The position numbers were made by a program, and so were the translations under genes. This document shows positions 1 to 5,694 of a DNA stretch of 6,735 bases, piece by piece. Every line of letters begins with the position of its first letter. The stretch's first letter is position 1. This DNA comes from DATLBY01 sp035526665 (lineage in GTDB: Bacteria; Acidobacteriota; Terriglobia; Bryobacterales; Bryobacteraceae): NCBI GenBank assembly GCA_035526665.1, contig DATLBY010000184.1, positions 1 through 6,735 on the forward strand, written 5' to 3'. The notes beneath the pieces were generated by a model. The model searched no databases, was not told the origin of the DNA, and worked only from the letters and a program-made list of their open reading frames with translations.

Positions 1-1670
1 AGCCATTGGGCTAAAATTTCGGAATTGCTGCTTCTCGAAAGGTGGAAAGTATTTTCCATTTCCACCATCCTCTTTTTGTCAGAGTCCTGGGGAATAGCCC
101 GGAGGAAGTGCAGCCACTCCTGCGTACTCCAGCTCTTGACCGGTAACTGCTCCAAACGAAGTCTGCCGCCGAGCCAATCCTTGACTTGATTGTCAATCTT
201 CTCAAACGCGTCCGATTTTGCCCGAGGAGCGCTGGCCGGGATGCCGGGCTGGTTCACCCACTCCTCCACATTGATCCGCGCCGCCAGATCCGGATTGGTG
301 TCCAGCAGATTCTTCTTTAAATAGTCCAGGAAGTCGGCCGTAATCACGCTGCGAAAGCCATACTGTTCGAAGTAGCTCCGCAGGAAGGGGTCGAATCGAT
401 CCCGTCCGAAGACATTTTCCAGCTGCTTGAGAAACAGCATGCCCTTCACGTAAGGCACCTGCGTCATGGCGTCGTCGGGATCCCGGCCCTGCAAGTCGAT
501 GTGCAGGATCTGATCCTTGGGGGGCAAATGAGCCATTTCCTGATCTAATTCCTGGCGTGCAAGTACGGCCTCCATCTCCGATCTCGCGCCGCCGAACACC
601 AGTTCCTGGATGCGCTCTTCAATGTAGACGGTGAACCCCTCATTGAGCCAAAAGTCCCGCCAGGTGGCATTCGTCACCAGGTTGCCCGACCAGGAATGGG
701 CCAGCTCATGCGCCACCAGCGAGACCAGACTTTTATCGCCGGAGATCACCGTGGGAGTGGCGAACGTCAGCCGCGGATTCTCCATGCCGCCGAACGGGAA
801 GCTGGGAGGCAGCACGAGAATGTCATAACGTCCCCATTTGTAGGGCCCGTACAGATCCTCCGTGACGCCAATCATCCTTTCCGTGTCGCTGAATTCTTTC
901 GCCGCTTTCTCCACTACCGAAGGCTCGGCATATACGCCGGTGCGCTTGCTCATGGCGCGGAACTCCAGGTCGCCCACGGCCAAGGCGATGAGATACGAAG
1001 GGATCGGCCGCGCCATCTCGAAGGTGTATTCGCTGCGCCGGTCGGAGTCGAGATCATTCACGGCGCTCATAACTGCCCGGAGCTCCTTGGGCGTACGGAT
1101 CCTGGCCGAGTACGTCAGACGTACGCCCGGCGTGTCTTGCAGCGGAATCCAGCTTCGTGCGTGGATGGCCTGCGATTGCGAGTAGAGGAAGGGGAATTTC
1201 TTTCCCGCAGTCTGCGCCGGCTCCATCCACTGAAGACCACTAGCCTCCGGACGGGTGGAGTAGGTTATGCGAACGCTATTCGCATTTAAGGGCAAGTCTA
1301 CCGTTAGTGGAGCACCCAGAATCGGGTCGCTATTCCCGAGTTTGAATGAAGTTTTGGCAAAGGTGACAGCGTCGGAGGAGCTCTCGGCGTTTTCAATTAC
1401 GAGATTCCTCGTATCCAGGATGACCGGCCCTTCTTTGGTGGGATCGATGCGGTCCACCGTAAGCGTGACCGTGCCTTTGAGAATTTTTTGCGGAAACAGG
1501 ACGTCGAGGTCCAACTTCGCGTGCCTTACCCGGACTTTTTCCGGATTGGAATAGGAGTGATAATCTTTTCGGTCGTGCGCCATCTCCGCCTTATTCATAT
1601 TGGGCCGGCTGCAGGATACATGGGTGCCGGCACATACCAAAGCCGCTATTAGAATACGCGCATTAGTCAC
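1..1670 (-). CDS. Exported M1 family zinc aminopeptidase, leukotriene A4 hydrolase/aminopeptidase B-like (C-terminus cut by window edge)
   Basis: This zinc aminopeptidase should remove N-terminal residues from peptides. The 556 visible codons are open to the left edge; the family is about 610 residues, so the end of the C-terminal helical domain is missing. Seen: a hydrophobic N-terminus (residues 5-19) followed by Cys20, a possible but poor lipobox (HVSC); a SQSQAIHARSWIPLQDTP block (164-181) very like human LTA4H; the substrate-binding GGMEN (294-298); the zinc site HELAH (321-325) with the third ligand Glu344 in WLNEG; and Tyr407 in VPYVKG, matching the transition-state Tyr383 of LTA4H. 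Met402 sits where LTA4H has Tyr378. The GTG at 1670 is chosen because an in-frame TAA lies just upstream and because the next ATG (1598) would drop the signal sequence. No Shine-Dalgarno is evident; translation probably couples to the M23 gene, whose stop is 15 bases upstream. The family call is very secure; export and physiological substrate are inferred. Confidence 0.93.
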   Translation of the reverse strand, partial: MTNARILIAALVCAGTHVSCSRPNMNKAEMAHDRKDYHSYSNPEKVRVRHAKLDLDVLFPQKILKGTVTLTVDRIDPTKEGPVILDTRNLVIENAESSSDAVTFAKTSFKLGNSDPILGAPLTVDLPLNANSVRITYSTRPEASGLQWMEPAQTAGKKFPFLYSQSQAIHARSWIPLQDTPGVRLTYSARIRTPKELRAVMSAVNDLDSDRRSEYTFEMARPIPSYLIALAVGDLEFRAMSKRTGVYAEPSVVEKAAKEFSDTERMIGVTEDLYGPYKWGRYDILVLPPSFPFGGMENPRLTFATPTVISGDKSLVSLVAHELAHSWSGNLVTNATWRDFWLNEGFTVYIEERIQELVFGGARSEMEAVLARQELDQEMAHLPPKDQILHIDLQGRDPDDAMTQVPYVKGMLFLKQLENVFGRDRFDPFLRSYFEQYGFRSVITADFLDYLKKNLLDTNPDLAARINVEEWVNQPGIPASAPRAKSDAFEKIDNQVKDWLGGRLRLEQLPVKSWSTQEWLHFLRAIPQDSDKKRMVEMENTFHLSRSSNSEILAQW

Positions 1671-1685
1671 GTTTTAATAATATGC

Positions 1686-2381
1686 TCACTGAGACGGAAA
1701 GGCCTTCAGCAAGACGGGATAGGGATTGATGGGGGTGCCCTCCCACCATTTCCTGTCCATCCCCAGAAGGAAGATAGCGAGATGAAGATGTGGAGTATTT
1801 GGGTTGGCATTTCCGGTAGTGCCTACGTATCCGACGCGGTCTCCCTGCTTTACGTGCATGCCTTCGGTGAGGCCTTCCACATAGCGGTCCAGGTGCGCGT
1901 AATAGTAGCAGTATCTCCCCGCATTATCGAACTCATAGATAGTCAGCCCCCCGGGCTTGCTGGTGAACAATTTTTGGATGACTCCGTTATCCATGGCGAG
2001 TACGGGCGTTCCGCGCGGAGCCAGAATGTCGCTGGCTTCATGTTTCCGCGTACCGTCGCGAGTCTGGTTGAACGTGTCCTGAATATCAGATACCCGCAGA
2101 CCTGCAATGGGCAGAATCAAATGCCGCTCCATCAGCTCGCGGGAATCGACCACAGTGGATGCGATATCTCCGGCTGAGGCGGCGATGGGCGGCGGCTCGG
2201 GCAACGGCTTGGGTAAGTCAGACTCGCGTATGCGCGCCCGGCTCTGGGCGACCGGATAAGCCCCCACCCCCGGATCAACGGGGCCAGTTGCCCGGGTGGG
2301 CAGGGCCGATTGCCGGCCAAAATAAAAAGCGGCGCCCGCCGTGAGCACTAGCGCCCAAACGATGAGGAGTACCTTCCGCAT
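1686..2381 (-). CDS. M23 family zinc metallopeptidase (LytM-type peptidoglycan endopeptidase), membrane-anchored or secreted
   Basis: This is a peptidoglycan peptide-cross-link endopeptidase of 231 residues. Residues 4-21 form an N-terminal hydrophobic segment with no clean cleavage site, so it may be a signal anchor. A proline-rich linker follows (57-66, PKPLPEPPPI), then the M23 domain from about residue 88 to 225. All catalytic positions can be read: HxxxD as His114 and Asp118, His163 in YYYAHLD, and the HxH pair His198/His200 in NTPHLHLAI. By analogy with LytM, His114, Asp118 and His200 bind zinc, and His163 and His198 serve catalysis, so the enzyme should be active rather than a degenerate activator like EnvC. 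The start at 2381 lies 4 bases after the L,D-transpeptidase stop, with a modest purine-rich stretch (AAAGAGTAGAGAA) in front. The stop is followed after 15 bases by the M1 aminopeptidase. Exact bond specificity cannot be read from sequence. Confidence 0.95.
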   Translation of the reverse strand: MRKVLLIVWALVLTAGAAFYFGRQSALPTRATGPVDPGVGAYPVAQSRARIRESDLPKPLPEPPPIAASAGDIASTVVDSRELMERHLILPIAGLRVSDIQDTFNQTRDGTRKHEASDILAPRGTPVLAMDNGVIQKLFTSKPGGLTIYEFDNAGRYCYYYAHLDRYVEGLTEGMHVKQGDRVGYVGTTGNANPNTPHLHLAIFLLGMDRKWWEGTPINPYPVLLKAFPSQ

Positions 2382-2385
2382 TTCT

Positions 2386-3429
2386 CTACTCTTTGAGAAT
2401 GGCCGAAGTTCCGGGAGTTACTAAGCCGGCCAACTCCTCGGCATCCCAGTTAGTCAATCGGATACAACCATGTGACTGAGTATGTCCAATTCCGGCGGGC
2501 TCCGGAGTTCCGTGAATTCCGTAATGTTCTTTGGAGAGATCGATCCAGACAGTGCCCACGGGGTTGTTCGGGCCGGCCGCAATTTTGGCTTTCGCCTGCT
2601 TGGCATCCGCATCCCAAAATAATTCCGGATTGTAGTGAAAGACCGGGTTTTTTGCCACGCCCCTGATTTTCCAGGTTCCCAGCGGAAGCGGATCGTGTTC
2701 ACTTCCCATGGTGGCGGGGTATTGCGCGATCACCTTGCCGTCTTTGTCGAGCGCCGTTACTGTCATGTCGCCTTTGCTGACAACCACCGACCCTGCTTTC
2801 ACGGGAATCGTGGTTGCCACGTTAGGCACCATAATCTCTTCGTCGACTTTAGTGAAGGAACTGCTCGCGTTGATTTTTTTCAGCAGCGCCGGGCTGACGT
2901 GGAATCGCTCACCCAAAGCTTCCAGCATAGAGGCATACCCAAGCGAAGGGAGCTTCGCCTTCTCCATCATCTCCTCGGGAAGCGGTGCATAGGGCCCATC
3001 AATATCAGCCTGGGTGATCTTATAGGGAACCAATGCGGACGCGGTGTCTGCGTTTAGTTTCTGCCAGGTGGGAATATCCACTTGCGGGCCAGGCGGCAGA
3101 CCACGCGAGCTTTGGAATCCGGTAATCGCACGCCGGAAATTCAGCCCAAAGGCGCCGTCGATTTCCCCTACCGAGAAATTAGCCCGGTCCAGGAGGATTT
3201 GCGCCCGTATGACCGCAGCGCCCTGCGACTTCTCGCCAACCGGTTCCTGCAGACTTGCATCATTAATTGAAGCAGGATCAAAACTGACGGGAGGTGAAGC
3301 CCTGCGCGCCCGCGCCTGCGACTTCTTCGACTTTGGGGAAGGGGCGCGTCTTGCCCGGAAAGCGCCAAAGGATTCCTGTGGATTGCACAAGATAGATACA
3401 ACAACCACAGCTACGGCATGCCTGAGCAT
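2386..3429 (-). CDS. L,D-transpeptidase (YkuD domain) with peptidoglycan-binding and LysM-like domains
   Basis: This periplasmic enzyme of 347 residues is expected to form 3-3 peptidoglycan cross-links or attach proteins to the wall through a cysteine acyl-enzyme. Domains in order: a signal peptide (1-22); a very basic Arg/Lys/Ser/Pro stretch (25-46); a PG_binding_1-type repeat (about 70-126; GEIDGAFGLNFRRAITGFQ is diagnostic); a degenerate LysM-like segment (about 164-204, LGERFHVSPALLKKIN then IMVPNV); and the YkuD catalytic domain (about 215-346). The catalytic motif is complete: His306 in GIHGTPEP, then SHGCIR with Ser319, His320, Gly321, nucleophile Cys322 and Arg324. The start at 3429 is supported by a strong AGGAGG 5 bases upstream. 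It is the first gene of a tight run with M23 (4-base gap) and M1, so a transpeptidase and a hydrolase are probably made together. The family is certain; cross-linking versus protein anchoring is open. Confidence 0.96.
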   Translation of the reverse strand: MLRHAVAVVVVSILCNPQESFGAFRARRAPSPKSKKSQARARRASPPVSFDPASINDASLQEPVGEKSQGAAVIRAQILLDRANFSVGEIDGAFGLNFRRAITGFQSSRGLPPGPQVDIPTWQKLNADTASALVPYKITQADIDGPYAPLPEEMMEKAKLPSLGYASMLEALGERFHVSPALLKKINASSSFTKVDEEIMVPNVATTIPVKAGSVVVSKGDMTVTALDKDGKVIAQYPATMGSEHDPLPLGTWKIRGVAKNPVFHYNPELFWDADAKQAKAKIAAGPNNPVGTVWIDLSKEHYGIHGTPEPAGIGHTQSHGCIRLTNWDAEELAGLVTPGTSAILKE

Positions 3430-3433
3430 GAGA

Positions 3434-3440
3434 CCCTCCT
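3434..3440 (-). promoter_or_regulatory. Strong Shine-Dalgarno of the L,D-transpeptidase gene
   Basis: On the minus strand the sequence reads AGGAGGG, then a few bases, then ATG at 3429. It is the best ribosome-binding site in the window and fixes the start of the L,D-transpeptidase. It also suggests that this gene is the main translational entry to the three-gene run, because the M23 and M1 genes downstream have poor sites of their own. Confidence 0.85.
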
Positions 3441-3491
3441 ACATATAGAAGGGCCTCTGCCCAAAACGTTTCCAAGCGGGACTAATCCTTG

Positions 3492-3504
3492 GCTGCGCCG
3501 CAGC
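3492..3504 (-). other. GC-rich hairpin just after the outer-membrane protein gene
   Basis: GCTGC and GCAGC form a perfect 5-base-pair stem around a 3-base loop, starting 6 bases past the stop codon of the barrel protein gene. No T-run follows on the minus strand, so it is not a classical intrinsic terminator. It could protect the 3' end of that mRNA or attenuate read-through into the L,D-transpeptidase gene 63 bases further on. It may also be chance in GC-rich DNA. Confidence 0.3.
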
Positions 3505-3510
3505 GCCGTT

Positions 3511-4104
3511 TCAGAAGGTGAAGCCGACCAGAAACTGAGCCTGATCGCGTCCGCCGGTCAATGTATTCAGAAGAGATTGCGCGAAGTTCCCGCCGTTCCA
3601 TCGGGTATACCGGATCTCCGGCGTTACACTGACTGCGCCCACACGAAACGCCACGCCACCGGACGCGACGAAACCGACCGAGTTCGCGTTTGTGCTCCCG
3701 GAGAACAGATAGGACGGCACACTGCCGAAGTTGGCGATGTGCTGCACGCTGACTCCGGCGCCTACCACCGGCGCAATCACGCCATGTCCAGCCGTGAACT
3801 TCGCCATGACAGGGAACTCCCACCAGTCAGAGTGGGTGCTCAAATTTGTGGAGCCTCCCAGCCCGAGACCCAGGGTTCGCCGGTTGTATAACGCGTCTCC
3901 CTCGATGGAGAAGCCCATGGGTAACCGGACGCCGACCGTCGGACCGATGGAATAGCTATGACCGAGAACATTGGAACTCACCGCGCCCAATGCACCAGCC
4001 GCATTATCAGTAACCGCCGTGCCGCCCCGGCCGCCGATGATGAGCGGGCTGGCGGCGAAGGACGAACTGACGGAAAACAAGAGCAGGAAAAGACTTGCAC
4101 GCAT
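3511..4104 (-). CDS. Small exported outer-membrane beta-barrel protein
   Basis: This 197-residue protein of unknown specific function is probably a small outer-membrane barrel, like the OmpW/opacity/OMP_b-brl families. Seen: a signal peptide (MRASLFLLLF core, likely cut after Ala17 or Ala18); alternating hydrophobic/polar stretches with many Gly, Ser and Thr (e.g. 52-59, 65-73, 95-104, 110-121, 143-155, 158-168); and a last strand AQFLVGFTF ending in Phe197, the C-terminal signature recognised by the Bam assembly machinery. There are no cysteines and no catalytic motif. The size suits about eight strands. The start at 4104 has a GGAG 6 bases upstream. It lies 81 bases before the L,D-transpeptidase on the same strand, so it may belong to the envelope cluster or be its own unit. 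A porin-like, adhesin or structural role cannot be told apart here. Confidence 0.8.
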   Translation of the reverse strand: MRASLFLLLFSVSSSFAASPLIIGGRGGTAVTDNAAGALGAVSSNVLGHSYSIGPTVGVRLPMGFSIEGDALYNRRTLGLGLGGSTNLSTHSDWWEFPVMAKFTAGHGVIAPVVGAGVSVQHIANFGSVPSYLFSGSTNANSVGFVASGGVAFRVGAVSVTPEIRYTRWNGGNFAQSLLNTLTGGRDQAQFLVGFTF

Positions 4105-4110
4105 ATATGT

Positions 4111-4132
4111 CTCCAGCCGGCAGTGCGCCGGC
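4111..4132 (-). promoter_or_regulatory. Shine-Dalgarno (GGAG) abutting a 6-bp hairpin in the leader of the barrel protein gene
   Basis: On the minus strand GCCGGC (4132-4127), a 5-base loop and a second GCCGGC (4121-4116) form a perfect six-pair all-GC stem. One base later comes the GGAG ribosome-binding site (4114-4111), then six bases to the ATG at 4104. A stem this close to the ribosome site could lower or tune translation. GCCGGC is self-complementary, so dimer-type pairings are also possible. The structure is visible; its regulatory role is inferred. Confidence 0.4.
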
Positions 4133-4150
4133 GTGATTGTGACGTGCGCC

Positions 4151-4179
4151 AGTGTATTCGCGGTTTCAAGAGGTCAGAA
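4151..4179 (-). promoter_or_regulatory. Weak candidate promoter for the barrel protein gene
   Basis: A -10-like TACACT (minus strand, 4156-4151; 4 of 6 to consensus) stands 17 bases from TTCTGA (4179-4174), a poor -35. It would start transcription near 4144, giving a leader of about 40 bases that contains the hairpin next to the ribosome site. This is proposed only from position and partial match. Confidence 0.25.
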
Positions 4180-4192
4180 GCATGAAGAGGAT

Positions 4193-4221
4193 TTCATTAT
4201 CGCGGGAGATTCCCCTACACT
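4193..4221 (+). promoter_or_regulatory. Candidate promoter of the zinc-ribbon gene, possibly giving a leaderless mRNA
   Basis: TACACT at 4216-4221 is a 4-of-6 match to the -10 box. It is followed by six bases and then the ATG at 4228, so transcription would start at or beside the A of the start codon. TTCATT at 4193-4198, 17 bases upstream of the -10, is a weak -35. No Shine-Dalgarno stands at a useful distance from the ATG, which fits leaderless translation. Confidence 0.35.
4204..4214. promoter_or_regulatory. Small inverted repeat between the -35 and -10 boxes (possible operator)
   Basis: GGGA-GAT-TCCC is a perfect 4-base inverted repeat with a 3-base centre. It sits in the spacer of the proposed plus-strand promoter, where a repressor or activator could act. 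It is short enough to be chance, so the operator call is tentative. Confidence 0.15.
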
Positions 4222-4227
4222 AGTGGA

Positions 4228-4500
4228 ATGGACGAGCGCGCATACTTTACCGAGTCGCAGACAACCAAGCCCATCCCGTTGAATTGCCCGTACTGCCGCA
4301 CGGCGGATACCTACGACCTACGCTGGATGGTGCGCACCAAGAAGGACCGCCTACCGCCCGGCGGCGACGAGCGGGACCGCGCCAGATTTCAGAAGTCTCA
4401 AAGCTACATGGTGTTGTTGGACGATAAAGTGGCCTGCAAAAATCTCCGCTGCCGGAAGCGGTTTGATATTTCCGGTGTTAAGACAATGGCCTACATCTAA
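4228..4500 (+). CDS. Small zinc-ribbon protein of unknown function
   Basis: This 90-residue protein is the only plus-strand gene in the window. Two cysteine pairs, Cys20/Cys23 (CPYC in a PLNCPYCRTAD context) and Cys70/Cys75 (CKNLRC), look like the two knuckles of a zinc ribbon. They are separated by a polar, charged 46-residue middle (RTKKDRLPPGGDERDRARFQ region). The second knuckle, C-x4-C, is wider than the usual C-x2-C. There is no signal peptide or membrane segment, so it should be cytoplasmic. The ATG at 4228 is the only usable start: the frame holds no ATG, GTG, TTG or CTG between an in-frame TGA at 4183 and this codon. There is no good Shine-Dalgarno. It is divergent from the barrel gene and converges on the MFS gene 27 bases away. 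I do not recognise a named family; nucleic-acid or protein binding is a guess from the fold. Confidence 0.75.
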   Translation: MDERAYFTESQTTKPIPLNCPYCRTADTYDLRWMVRTKKDRLPPGGDERDRARFQKSQSYMVLLDDKVACKNLRCRKRFDISGVKTMAYI

Positions 4501-4509
4501 GAAGAAATG

Positions 4510-4540
4510 GATGCCGATTAACGCAGATCAACGCCGATCG
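4510..4540. repeat. Short tandem repeat with GAT every 10 bases, at the convergent gene junction
   Basis: GAT occurs at 4516, 4526 and 4536, exactly 10 bases apart. The units GATTAACGCA and GATCAACGCC are followed by a partial third copy, and an extra GAT lies 6 bases upstream at 4510. The two full units match at 8 of 10 positions. The repeat fills most of the gap between the two convergent genes and enters the MFS gene, where it encodes the terminal residues DRR and the TGA stop. From memory, similar GAT/ACGC-phased short repeats lie between genes in some Acidobacteria and related soil phyla, but I cannot confirm that this is the same element. No T-rich terminator hairpin is visible at this junction. 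Confidence 0.6.
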
Positions 4541-5694
4541 CTTAACAATTTCCACAGCACGTACCCGCTTACCGGAAATACGGCGGCAATGACAAAAGCC
4601 GCGTCATAGCGCTGCTGATCGAACAGTCTTCCGAATAGCGGCATCACCAACGCGACTACAGCGGACCAAGAGCCTGCACCCAGGCCCGCGATTAGTCCCG
4701 AGTGAGCCGGAGAGAAGACATCGCCGGCGTAAGCGATGCCGAAAATCACAAATCCGGCAGCGATGAACATCGCGAAGAATAGTTCGAACATCAGCAGAGC
4801 CGTGGGACCCGCTTGCGCGGTGAAAGCCAGCGGCAGACTCAACAGCATCAGCAACGCAAAGATGCTGTTGTAGGAGACGTGGCCGCGGCGCCGGAACCGG
4901 TCAGAGATCCAGCCCCAGAAGAAATATCCGATCTCCCAACCGAGCGGCGGTATCCACAAGAGCGTGCCTAAACCGGTCTGCGACATGCCGCGGACTTTGC
5001 TCAGGTAGAGCGCAGCGCTGTATATAACAAAAGCCAGCGGCAGCGCTCCCAGGGCATACGCCGACATGAAGGCCCAAAGTTTCGGATCGGAGATGCGCGG
5101 CGCGACACCATGCGAACTGGCGGCCGCGATTCCCCTGGGGGGAATTCCGCGGCTCACCAACAGCCAGATGGCAACCCAGAGCAATCCAATCACTCCGGTA
5201 AAAGCGAACGCAGCGCGCCACCCGAACATGGCGGCCAGCGGAGTCACGATGATGGGCGTCACAATGGCGCCCAACGACCCGCCGCTGTAGGAGACCGCGA
5301 TGCCGCGCGAGCGCGAGGTTTCCGGCAGCGTCTGCACCGCTGTGCGGAGGCCGCCGGGAAAGGTCGCGCCCTCGCCGAATCCCAGCAGTGCGCGCGCCGC
5401 CGCGAAACTGAAGAATCCGCCGGCGAAGGCGTGGGCTGCCGAAGCTACTGTCCAGAAGGAGACGGCTGCCGTCATACCGCGTCGCAGGCCGACGCGGTCG
5501 AGCAGGATACCCCAGACCGGATTACCCGCCATGTACGCGATGGAGAAGGCCGAAATTATATAGCCGTACTGCTCGCCGCTCAGGCCCGTCTCGCGCAGGA
5601 TGGTGGGCGCCAGCAGAGCCAGTGTATTGCGGTCGATGTAGCTGATCAGCGAAACCAGCATCATCGATACGGTAGGCGCCCAGCGAGTCAGCAC
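4528..5694 (-). CDS. Major facilitator superfamily transporter, anion:cation symporter (ACS)-type
   Basis: This 388-residue inner-membrane secondary transporter has about 12 hydrophobic segments. Seen: the TM1 motif SYIDRNTLALLAP (18-30), typical of ACS carriers of organic anions such as hexuronates; the loop 2-3 signature GILLDRVGLRRG (62-73) and its second-half echo GWISDRFRRRG (261-271); RALLGFGEGATFPGG in TM4 (101-115); a Gly-rich TM5 (GIAVSYSGGSLGAIVTP, 131-147); and a short central loop (181-205). The start is a GTG at 5694, the first start codon after an in-frame TAA, and overlaps the ketosynthase stop by 7 bases. An ATG at 5664 would remove part of the N-terminus. The last residues and stop lie in the GAT repeat. 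At 388 residues it is a little short for ACS members, which often exceed 420, mainly through short loops. The substrate cannot be deduced; the overlap suggests a link to the acyl pathway upstream. Confidence 0.92.
   Translation of the reverse strand: MLTRWAPTVSMMLVSLISYIDRNTLALLAPTILRETGLSGEQYGYIISAFSIAYMAGNPVWGILLDRVGLRRGMTAAVSFWTVASAAHAFAGGFFSFAAARALLGFGEGATFPGGLRTAVQTLPETSRSRGIAVSYSGGSLGAIVTPIIVTPLAAMFGWRAAFAFTGVIGLLWVAIWLLVSRGIPPRGIAAASSHGVAPRISDPKLWAFMSAYALGALPLAFVIYSAALYLSKVRGMSQTGLGTLLWIPPLGWEIGYFFWGWISDRFRRRGHVSYNSIFALLMLLSLPLAFTAQAGPTALLMFELFFAMFIAAGFVIFGIAYAGDVFSPAHSGLIAGLGAGSWSAVVALVMPLFGRLFDQQRYDAAFVIAAVFPVSGYVLWKLLSDRR

Noticed and set aside
696..1289. A 197-codon open frame on the plus strand
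   Set aside because: It is antisense to the M1 aminopeptidase, including its catalytic HELAH region. The minus-strand reading matches a known family throughout, and this one matches nothing.
3442..3447. TATATG as the -10 box of the L,D-transpeptidase gene
   Set aside because: It would put the transcription start inside the strong AGGAGG ribosome site, and no -35 stands at a fitting distance.
3451..3462. GGGC-CTCT-GCCC inverted repeat upstream of the L,D-transpeptidase
   Set aside because: A four-base stem with no T-run or conserved context is common by chance in DNA of this composition.
3418..3891. A 157-codon open frame on the plus strand
   Set aside because: It is antisense to the barrel protein and to the start of the L,D-transpeptidase. 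Its composition is unusual, and it lacks a ribosome site.
4501..4527. Bidirectional terminator between the convergent genes
   Set aside because: I looked for a stem with flanking T- or A-runs in the 27-base gap and found none; the space is taken up by the GAT repeat.
5662..5664. ATG as the start of the MFS transporter
   Set aside because: It would remove the first ten residues and has no ribosome site. The upstream GTG overlaps the previous stop, as in coupled genes.
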